DNA of 40,471 bases, from assembly GCF_900112685.1 (NCBI RefSeq), contig NZ_FOMS01000022.1:1-40471 (forward strand). Direction: 5' to 3'. The position numbers were made by a program, and so were the translations under genes. The DNA comes from Roseivivax sediminis (GTDB lineage: Bacteria; Pseudomonadota; Alphaproteobacteria; Rhodobacterales; Rhodobacteraceae). Of the stretch, positions 34,456 to 40,471 are shown in pieces (position 1 is the first letter of the stretch; each line of letters begins with the position of its first letter). The notes beneath the pieces are model-generated. The model made no database searches. It saw nothing but the letters and a program-made list of their open reading frames with translations, and was not told where the DNA came from.

Positions 34456-36174
34456 ATGACCAGGATTTTCGAAGTTCCCGACGCTCCGAACGGGGTCCAG
34501 AGCCAATATTTCATCGAAGACCGTGACGAGGTCTTCGGCACGCTGGTCTACGATTATGACGAAGACGGCGAGGGCTACCCGGAACAGGATTTTTTCCGCA
34601 CCTCGCTCGACACCGACCACGACTACATCTGGACCATCGACGCCGAGAACATCCCGTTTGCCGAGGTTGTGCAGTACATTCCGGGCACGGAGGACGACGA
34701 CCCGGGCATGTTCACTGGCTCATATCACCCGGACAGCGATGGCGGGTTCTATCTCAAGCCCGAGGCGGCGGGCACCTCTTGGATCGTGGCGTGGTTCTTC
34801 GGACGCTCGGGCATCACGCGGGAGGGACGGATCGTGGAGGGCACTCAGGACTACACGCTGAGGATGTACGAGGACATCCGCGGCGACGAGGACACCGCGG
34901 AGACGCTTGCGCCTGGCGAGAGGATGCAGGGCACAATCTATCACCCGCTGGACAGCGATTTCATCCGACTCGATCTGGACGCCGGAGAACGCTATGGCTT
35001 TACCTTCACCGCGCGTTCCGGCAACGAACGGCTTTCTCAGTTCAATCTCGCGCTGCGCGGGGCGGAACGGGCCGAGGACGGGTTTCAGCTCGGTCCAGAG
35101 AACTATCCAGAAACCGGCAATGCGCTATCCTTCGAGTTCAGGCCCGCCTCGGACGGGCCGTTCTTCGCGGATATCTGGCCGGATCAGGATCTGGAACTTG
35201 GCGGCAACTACGGGGCCTATTTCACCTACACGCTGACATACGAGGCGCTCGGGCCAGTGCCGCGTGACACCATCGTAGGCACCGACGGGGACGACACACT
35301 TGTCGGCGACGCCGTGGGCGAGCGGATCGAGGGGCGCGACGGCGACGACCGGCTAGATGGAGGGGGAGGCGATGATGGACTGCTCGGCGCGGCCGGCGAC
35401 GACGATCTCAGCGGTGGCCAGGGCAACGACACGATCGCGGCGGGGCCGGGTCGGGACCGGGCGCAGGGCGGGTCGGGCGACGACTTCGTCGGCGGCGGTC
35501 CCGGCGACGATGTCCTCCGCGGCGACGACGGCAACGACACGCTCGGCGGTGGGCAGGGCCTTGACCGGATCGAAGGCGGGCGCGGGGATGACGTGATCGC
35601 GGGCGGGCCGGGCGACGACACTCTGGCCGGCCTGCTCGGCGACGACACCATCGGTGGCTCCTACGGCGCCGACACGGTGAGCGGCAGCGACGGCGACGAC
35701 AGCGTGGGTGGGGGCACCGGGACAGATTTCCTCGACGGTGGTTTCGGCGACGACTCCATCGGTGGCGGCGAGGGCGACGATACCGTATCGGGCTGGCACG
35801 GCGACGACTTCCTCGCAGGCGGCGGACGGGACGATTTGATCACCGGCTGGACCGGCGATGACACGATCAACCCCGGCGCTGGCAACGACACGATGCGCGG
35901 CGGTGAGGGCGCGGACACGTTCGTGTATTCCGAGTTCCATCCGGGCGAGACGGATCTGATCCTGGACTTCCAGGACGGGCTGGACAGGTTCCGGATGTCC
36001 GCTGTCGAGAACGGGCCCGGGACCGGCCTTGCCGGGCGGGTGGCCGCGCTCGACATCGCCGACACTATGATCGACGGCGACGCGGGGGTCGAGATGAGTT
36101 ACCGCGGGCAGACTATCCTCGTGACCGGCGTGTCGGCGGCAGAACTCGGGCTCGCGGACTTCGAGTTTGTCTGA
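34456..36174 (+). CDS. RTX protein with PPC-like N-terminal domains
   Basis: This 572-residue protein has two N-terminal beta-rich segments (about 1-135 and 140-265). They resemble bacterial pre-peptidase C-terminal (PPC) domains, with 'DEVFGTLVYDYDEDGEGYPE', 'TPEDIRGDEDTAETL'-like spacing and 'LDSDFIRLDLDAGERYGFTF'. RTX nonapeptide repeats fill residues ~271-490 ('GTDGDDTLVGDAVGERIEGR' onward). An ~80-residue tail 'FRMSAVENGPGTGLAGRVAA' ... 'LGLADFEFV' follows. No signal peptide is present, consistent with type I export. GAAGGAGA lies 10-17 bases before the ATG. It faces a third RTX gene across a strong terminator. No catalytic residues were identified. Confidence 0.88.
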   Translation: MTRIFEVPDAPNGVQSQYFIEDRDEVFGTLVYDYDEDGEGYPEQDFFRTSLDTDHDYIWTIDAENIPFAEVVQYIPGTEDDDPGMFTGSYHPDSDGGFYLKPEAAGTSWIVAWFFGRSGITREGRIVEGTQDYTLRMYEDIRGDEDTAETLAPGERMQGTIYHPLDSDFIRLDLDAGERYGFTFTARSGNERLSQFNLALRGAERAEDGFQLGPENYPETGNALSFEFRPASDGPFFADIWPDQDLELGGNYGAYFTYTLTYEALGPVPRDTIVGTDGDDTLVGDAVGERIEGRDGDDRLDGGGGDDGLLGAAGDDDLSGGQGNDTIAAGPGRDRAQGGSGDDFVGGGPGDDVLRGDDGNDTLGGGQGLDRIEGGRGDDVIAGGPGDDTLAGLLGDDTIGGSYGADTVSGSDGDDSVGGGTGTDFLDGGFGDDSIGGGEGDDTVSGWHGDDFLAGGGRDDLITGWTGDDTINPGAGNDTMRGGEGADTFVYSEFHPGETDLILDFQDGLDRFRMSAVENGPGTGLAGRVAALDIADTMIDGDAGVEMSYRGQTILVTGVSAAELGLADFEFV

Positions 36175-36225
36175 TCGACGGGCGATGACCGGACACATTC
36201 CGTGGTGCCGGCATCACTGGTTAAC

Positions 36226-36266
36226 GCGCTCCTCGCCGGGCGGGCGCGCCGCCCGGCGAGGAGCGC
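36226..36266. terminator. Bidirectional terminator, perfect 18-base stem
   Basis: GCGCTCCTCGCCGGGCGG (36226-36243) and its exact complement (36249-36266) flank a 5-base loop. The hairpin lies in the 101-base gap between two convergent RTX genes, 52 bases after one stop and 9 bases after the other. It should end transcription from both sides. Confidence 0.85.
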
Positions 36267-36275
36267 GGTCGAAGT

Positions 36276-38249
36276 TCATACGAAGATGAAGTCGTCCACG
36301 CCAAGATCGGCAGCTGCGACGCCCTTCAGGATGATCGTTTGTCCCTGGTACGTCAGCTCCGAGGCATCCGTCCGGTCTACGATCTGGAGCGTATCGACGC
36401 GGCCCTGGAGGCCGCTGCCCGCCGCGTTTTCGACATCGGCAAGGCGGAGGAGGTCGAGCCCGACCTGGAAGTCCTCGATCACGTCGGTCGCACCTGCCTC
36501 GCCCGAGAGCCAGACGAAGACGTCGCTACCGCCGCCGCCCATGAGGCTGTCATTGCCGTCGCCGCCGTTCAGGACGTCGTCTCCGGCTCCTCCGTCGATG
36601 AGATCGTCGCGGCCGCCGCCTGCAAGGAAGTCGTCGCCCGCGCCCCCGTCGATCACGTCATCGCCTTCGCCGCCGCCGACGCTGTCGTCGCCGTCGCCGG
36701 CGTCGACGCTGTCCCGGCCGGCGCCGCCCCCCAGGTCGTCGCTGCCGTCGTCGCCGCGCACGCTGTCGTCGCCGAACGAGCCGCCGATCACGTCGTGGCC
36801 GAAGCCGCCGAGAACCGTGTCCTGGCCGGCGCCCCCGGCGACCACGTCGTCGCCTTCGCCCGCCAGAACTGCGTCATTTCCGAAGCCGGCCCCAAGAGTG
36901 TCGTTCCCGGTGCCGCCATCGAGCGTATCGTTGCCGGTGCCGCCGCCGATGAAATCGTCGTCCTCGCCGCCCTCGACGAAATCATCGCCCCCGGAGGCGG
37001 CGATGGTGTCGTTGCCGAAGCCGCCGATAAGAACGTCGTTGCCATCCCGGCCGAGCAATCCGTCGTTGCCCGAGCCGCCGTCAATCAGATCGTCCCCGGG
37101 GCCGCCGTCGAGCCTGTCGTCGCCGCCCTGTCCGTAGAGGTCGTCGTTGCCCTCGCTGCCTTCGAAGCTTTCGTCGTTGCCGCTGCCATTGATCGTGTCG
37201 TCAGCGTCCGTCCCTTCGTTCGCGTTCGCCAGCGCGACCATGTCCGCGTAGGTGAGTGTGTCGCGGACGAAATCCGGATCGGATCCGGGACCCGGCTCGA
37301 CGAGGGCGAACTGCTCCACATCGTCGCGCACCTCGAGGCTGTATTCGTTGACGACGACGGGGCCCGCATCCGTCGAGACAACAACGACCACTTCGATCAG
37401 AAGACCGTCGTCCAGCCGGGTGACCCGCGATAGGGGCGGCAGGTCCGGGTTCCACTGGTCCGGCCTGCGGAAGCTGAACAGCTCCACAATGTCAGTGCCG
37501 TCGCCGCCAGAGATCGTGTTGGCGCCGTAAAGGTCGCTGATCGTGTCGTCTCCGGCCTCTCCCAGATGCAGGTCATCGTTGATGTGGTCGTCGCCCCCGG
37601 CGCTCTTGTCGGTCAGCAGATCGTTGCCCTCCCCGCCATGCAGGGTGTCGTGACCGTTGCCACCGGCGACGATATCGTCGCCGGTATCGCCGAACACCAT
37701 GTCGTCGCCGCGTCCGCCGTCCACCCTGTCGGCGTGGTCGCCGCCATGAAGTGTGTCGTTGCCGGTGCTGCCATTCACGGTATCCGCGCCGGCGTCGCCC
37801 CGGGCCAGGTCGTTGCCGTCGCCGCCAAGAACACTGTCGTCGCCCGCGCCGCCGAACACGGTGTCGTTGCCGTCGCCGCCCCGGACGATGTCGTCGTCCG
37901 CACCGCCGTTGACGGCGTCTTCGCCTTGCCCGCCGTTCAGATTGTCGTCTCCGGGACCGCCCGCGAGGACGTCGTCGCCGGTCTCGCCGAAGACATCGTC
38001 GTTGCCGAAGCCGCCGTCGAGGCTGTCGTCGCCGTCTTCACCGAACAGCTCGTCACTGCCGTCCTGACCGAGCAGGGTGTCGTTGCCGGCGCGGCCGTAG
38101 AGCGTGTCGTTGCCGTCGCCGCCGCGTATGAGGTCGTTGCCCGACTGGCCGAAGGCGCGGTCGCTGCCGCCGAGGCCGTCTATGGTGTCGTCTCCCTCGG
38201 TCCCGGAGAGGGATGGGTTCGCAGCGTCGTCGCCGATGACCTGTGTCAA
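36276..38249 (-). CDS. RTX protein with two repeat blocks and a central insert
   Basis: This 657-residue protein is almost wholly RTX. The first repeat block covers residues ~15-212. A non-repeat insert (~213-345) contains 'VELFSFRRPDQWNPDLPPLS', 'GLLIEVVVVVSTDAGPVVVN' and 'LTYADMVALANANEG', and a second block covers ~346-565. The tail 'GRVDTLQIVDRTDASELTYQ' ... 'LGVDDFIFV' matches the tails of the neighbouring RTX gene and pseudogene. The start is TTG at 38247-38249, since an in-frame TGA lies five codons upstream with no ATG between. AAGGACCAAGG precedes it. No signal peptide is seen, so type I export is likely. The insert could carry the specific function; I do not recognise it. Confidence 0.88.
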   Translation of the reverse strand: MTQVIGDDAANPSLSGTEGDDTIDGLGGSDRAFGQSGNDLIRGGDGNDTLYGRAGNDTLLGQDGSDELFGEDGDDSLDGGFGNDDVFGETGDDVLAGGPGDDNLNGGQGEDAVNGGADDDIVRGGDGNDTVFGGAGDDSVLGGDGNDLARGDAGADTVNGSTGNDTLHGGDHADRVDGGRGDDMVFGDTGDDIVAGGNGHDTLHGGEGNDLLTDKSAGGDDHINDDLHLGEAGDDTISDLYGANTISGGDGTDIVELFSFRRPDQWNPDLPPLSRVTRLDDGLLIEVVVVVSTDAGPVVVNEYSLEVRDDVEQFALVEPGPGSDPDFVRDTLTYADMVALANANEGTDADDTINGSGNDESFEGSEGNDDLYGQGGDDRLDGGPGDDLIDGGSGNDGLLGRDGNDVLIGGFGNDTIAASGGDDFVEGGEDDDFIGGGTGNDTLDGGTGNDTLGAGFGNDAVLAGEGDDVVAGGAGQDTVLGGFGHDVIGGSFGDDSVRGDDGSDDLGGGAGRDSVDAGDGDDSVGGGEGDDVIDGGAGDDFLAGGGRDDLIDGGAGDDVLNGGDGNDSLMGGGGSDVFVWLSGEAGATDVIEDFQVGLDLLRLADVENAAGSGLQGRVDTLQIVDRTDASELTYQGQTIILKGVAAADLGVDDFIFV

Positions 38250-38440
38250 TGCCTTGGTCCTTCAATGTCGTTGCAAGTCTAACGAAAGCCGTTCGACCTT
38301 ACGGGGCGGGGCAAGAAAGTCCATGATTGACAAGGGATCTTTTCGATCCCGGGGGAGCTTCTGGGCGGGCAGACCGGTGTAGTTACGCTGATCGGCCCCT
38401 GTGAACATGGTCGTTTGAAGCTGGAGTCTTCGGTTACGCT
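38250..38440. other. Gap between RTX gene and recombinase remnant, with a small hairpin
   Basis: This 191-base stretch should hold the promoter of the leftward RTX gene. GGGATC (38334-38339) and GATCCC (38345-38350) form a perfect short hairpin around TTTTC. No gene is seen. It may include decayed sequence from the recombinase remnant to the right. Confidence 0.4.
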
Positions 38441-39000
38441 TTGCTGGCTGGGAGAGGCGCGGGACCGTATGAAGGCTTGGAGGCTCACGGAAGCACAGAA
38501 GGCGTTCAACCTGAAGCAGGGCGCGGGCTGGCCATCTTGGCCCTGGCCCTCTGCACCGGCCAGCGCCGCGCCGATCTTGTGGTAATGGGCAAGCAGCGGG
38601 TCCGTGACGGATCGCTGACCTTCACCCAGCACAAGGGCTGGAACCGGCAGCCGGTGAGGATGGAAATCCCCGTCATCCCGGAGCAGCGACACATCATCGA
38701 CGCCACGCCGACGTGCGATCCGACCATCCTTGTCTCCACCTTCAATCGGCCCTTCACGTCAAAAGGATTCGGCAATCGCTCCCGTACCTGGCGCGACGAA
38801 GCCGGCCCTCCGCAGTGCTCATTTCACGAGCTTCGGAATACCGCTGCCGCGCGGCTGGCCGAGCTGGGCCGCATCGAACAGAGGATCATGGCAATCACCG
38901 GTCAAGCCACAAGCAACAAGGCCCGGTTATTGCCCAAACCACTTGATCCGGGAAAGACCTGTTTTTTCACCAGAACGCCGAATGCCCGGTTCGGCGATGC
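38441..39000 (+). pseudogene. Degenerate tyrosine recombinase (phage-type integrase)
   Basis: Only the catalytic half survives. 'ALALCTGQRRADLVVMGKQR' is the region of the first catalytic Arg. 'DGSLTFTQHKG' covers the beta-strand lysine zone. 'NRPFTSKGFGNRSRTWRDEA' and 'FHELRNTAAARLAELG' contain the H-x-x-R box. 'IMAITGQATSNKA' covers the second His box, with Gln in place of the usual His. The nucleophile Tyr region is missing or scrambled ('LPKPLDPGKTCFF'). The N-terminal arm-binding and core-binding domains are absent, and no ribosome site is seen. It is a relic of an integrated element. Confidence 0.8.
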
Positions 39001-39155
39001 TACGCCTCAGCGGCGAAGTGAGAAGCGAATATCGGGAGCGACCGAGCCCCTGCCTAGGGCCGTCGGTCAAAACCGCTGCACCGCCTCATGTCTGCATCGA
39101 GCCTGGTATCACTGATGCTGCAAATGAGCATGTAGGTCGTGCGTGTCGGATTCAT

Positions 39156-39203
39156 GCAGGTAAATACCTGCTATTGACATGCAGGCAAATACCTGCCTAT
39201 TGT
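39156..39203 (+). promoter_or_regulatory. Tandem palindromic operators overlapping a leaderless promoter
   Basis: GCAGGTAAATACCTGC (39156-39171) is a perfect 16-base palindrome. A second copy with one change, GCAGGCAAATACCTGC, lies at 39181-39196, exactly 25 bases on. A -35 hexamer TTGACA (39174-39179) and a -10-like TATTGT (39198-39203) enclose the second palindrome. A repressor there would block RNA polymerase. The -10 lies only 5 bases before the ATG of the ArsR-type gene, so the message is probably leaderless. The ArsR-type protein is the natural ligand (autoregulation, inferred). Confidence 0.75.
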
Positions 39204-39208
39204 CACGT

Positions 39209-39988
39209 ATGGCAGACGCTCCGAACGATGGCGACAAGGTGTTCAGGGCCCTGAGTGACCCCACGCGCAGGCGGCTGTTGGATCGGCTGCACATGAAAAA
39301 CGGATGCACGCTGACCGAGCTATGCGTCGCCATGGACATGACGCGCCAGTCGGTGACCCAGCATCTGGGCCTACTCGAAGACGCCAACCTGATCAGCACT
39401 GCGCGTCAGGGGCGGGAAAAGTTCCATTTCCTCAACCCTGTCCCGCTGCACGATGTTTACGAGAGGTGGGTGCGCAAGTTCGAGACGGATCGTCTCGCGC
39501 TGCTCTACGACCTCAAGCATCACCTCGAAAGGAGGGAAGAGATGACCGACAAGTCGGCAAGCTTCGTCTATGTGACCTACATTCGCACCACACCGGACAA
39601 GGTTTACGAGGCGATCACCACGCCCGGGATCACGCGTCGCTACTGGGGGCACGAGAACGTGTCGGACTGGACGCCCGGCGCGACATGGGAGCACATTCGC
39701 GCAAACGAGGAAAGACCGGTGGATATCGTCGGTAGGGTCGTTCAGGCCGAACCGCCCCATCGGCTGGTCGTCACCTGGTCAGCCGCATCCAAGGCGGACG
39801 ACCCGGACGAAGAAAGCCGCGTCACCTTCGACATCGAGGGGCAGGAGGACGGCACGGTCAGGCTCACCGTCACGCACGATCAGCTCCAGCCGGGCAGCGG
39901 CATGGCGCAGGGGATCAGCAAGGGGTGGCCGCTCGTCCTGTCCAGCATGAAGTCCTTCCTCGAAACCGGGACCGGCATGGATCTCTGA
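39209..39988 (+). CDS. ArsR-type repressor fused to an AHSA1/SRPBCC domain
   Basis: This 259-residue fusion has an N-terminal ArsR winged helix (residues ~8-95, 'VFRALSDPTRRRLLDRLHMK', 'MTRQSVTQHLGLLEDANLIS', 'QGREKFHFLNPVPLHDVYER') and no metal-binding Cys pair in its recognition helix. An AHSA1/SRPBCC hydrophobic-ligand domain fills residues ~118-259 ('YIRTTPDKVYEAITTPGITR', 'RYWGHENVSDWTPGATWEHI', 'GWPLVLSSMKSFLETG'). In many genomes these are two adjacent genes. The ATG at 39209 has no ribosome site but lies right behind a promoter. A second ATG at codon 112 has an excellent site. The downstream GFA gene, 31 bases on, may be in the same operon. Confidence 0.92.
   Translation: MADAPNDGDKVFRALSDPTRRRLLDRLHMKNGCTLTELCVAMDMTRQSVTQHLGLLEDANLISTARQGREKFHFLNPVPLHDVYERWVRKFETDRLALLYDLKHHLERREEMTDKSASFVYVTYIRTTPDKVYEAITTPGITRRYWGHENVSDWTPGATWEHIRANEERPVDIVGRVVQAEPPHRLVVTWSAASKADDPDEESRVTFDIEGQEDGTVRLTVTHDQLQPGSGMAQGISKGWPLVLSSMKSFLETGTGMDL
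39531..39544 (+). promoter_or_regulatory. Internal ribosome site and start codon inside the ArsR-AHSA1 gene
   Basis: GGAGG (39531-39535) lies 6 bases before an in-frame ATG (39542-39544, codon 112), exactly between the two domains. Starting there would give a free AHSA1 domain of 148 residues (MTDKSASFVYVTYIRTTPDK...). The main start of the fusion has no ribosome site at all. This is seen in the sequence; its use is inferred. Confidence 0.6.
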
Positions 39989-40019
39989 AGCTTGAACGCC
40001 ACGCATCAAGGAGATCGGC

Positions 40020-40436
40020 ATGAGCAAGGTCTATACGGGCCAATGCGCCTGCGGCGCCGTCCGCATTCAAGCAGCAGGTGAACCGGTGGCCGAACTGCAC
40101 TGCCAGTGCAGGCATTGCCAGCTTCGCTCCGGCACGGGACACAGTTCCTTTACGGTGTTTGCCGGCCCGGAGGTGGTGAGGATCGAAGGCGACACCAGGA
40201 GCTGGTCGGTCACCGCCGACAGCGGAAACGAAAAGCACCAGGTGTTCTGCCCCGAATGCGGCACGCCGACACATGTGACCTTCCCGGACAGCCCCGGCGT
40301 CACGGCGATAAGCGCGGCGCTGTTGGACATCGCCAGTCAGTTCGCACCGAAATTCGCAACCTACGCCAACAGCGCCCTTCCCTGGGACAGTCTCGATCCG
40401 GCATTGACCCAGTATAGTGAAATGCCAGCCGGCTGA
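40020..40436 (+). CDS. GFA/CENP-V-family zinc protein
   Basis: This 138-residue cytosolic protein belongs to the glutathione-dependent formaldehyde-activating (GFA)-like family. Zinc ligands are C-A-C near the start ('TGQCACGAVRIQ'), C-x-C-x2-C in 'LHCQCRHCQLRSG' and C-x2-C in 'VFCPECGTPTHV'. 'NEKHQVFCPECG' and 'YANSALPWDSLD' are typical. Most members have no proven substrate, and a role in formaldehyde handling is not established. AAGGAGAT lies 6-7 bases before the ATG. It follows the ArsR-AHSA1 gene by 31 bases, so the two are probably co-transcribed. Confidence 0.92.
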   Translation: MSKVYTGQCACGAVRIQAAGEPVAELHCQCRHCQLRSGTGHSSFTVFAGPEVVRIEGDTRSWSVTADSGNEKHQVFCPECGTPTHVTFPDSPGVTAISAALLDIASQFAPKFATYANSALPWDSLDPALTQYSEMPAG

Positions 40437-40471
40437 CGCAACAGCGCACGCACCCATAGTCAGTGCTGGTG

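Noticed and set aside
39001-39115. The end of the open frame that contains the recombinase remnant, considered as a real C-terminus with the catalytic tyrosine.
   Set aside because: No tyrosine in a suitable context follows the second His-box position, and the sequence there no longer follows the integrase pattern in any frame.

Overview
The window looks like a chromosomal segment of a high-GC alphaproteobacterium, most likely a member of the Rhodobacterales. The signs are GapR, a receptor-type ScfR/RamB-like regulator, a GTTC-N7-GTTC SOS box, a PuuD-type urate hydroxylase and the general codon use. No rRNA, tRNA, CRISPR array or intact mobile element was found.

Left part (1-10815): the 5' end of acetyl-CoA synthetase (acs) lies at the distal end of a complete branched-chain-amino-acid-type (Liv/HAAT) ABC transporter operon on the minus strand. 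Divergent from it is a ScfR-family (short-chain acyl-CoA responsive) regulator. This is followed by a three-gene, translationally coupled two-component operon: a receiver-only response regulator, a small membrane protein, and a histidine kinase whose sensor is a sodium:solute-symporter domain plus STAC (CbrA/CrbS-like). Together they read as a short-chain carboxylate sensing, uptake and activation module; the substrate is inferred.

Middle part (10887-16800): a solitary FliM/FliN-like protein, a DUF442/TIGR01244 phosphatase or sulfurtransferase, two small unknown proteins, GapR, a cobalamin riboswitch driving bluB (lower-ligand synthesis of B12), and a UvrD/Rep helicase preceded by an alphaproteobacterial SOS box.

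Urate region (16817-22941): puuD, a LysR regulator, uraH, a fused allantoinase (PuuE) plus OHCU decarboxylase, ureidoglycolate lyase and an NCS2 purine permease. They take urate to glyoxylate and urea; allantoicase is missing from the window. A TTCTGGTATTT motif occurs in both divergent intergenic regions flanking the lysR-uraH pair.

Stress and iron region (23536-28497): a DksA/TraR zinc-finger protein, a universal stress protein with an FNR-type box upstream, a small basic protein, and an Fe-siderophore/heme/B12-type ABC importer (binding protein, permease, ATPase).

Right part (28498-39100) looks like a decayed, rearranged island. It starts with a frameshifted fragment of 6-phosphogluconate dehydratase (edd) and ends with a degenerate tyrosine recombinase. 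Between them lie three large RTX (calcium-binding repeat) proteins and one broken RTX 3' copy, with no type I secretion genes. The first RTX protein carries four tandem pairs of Calx-beta-like modules. The window closes with an ArsR-AHSA1 fusion regulator, which has tandem palindromic operators, a probable leaderless start and a strong internal ribosome binding site, followed by a GFA/CENP-V zinc protein.
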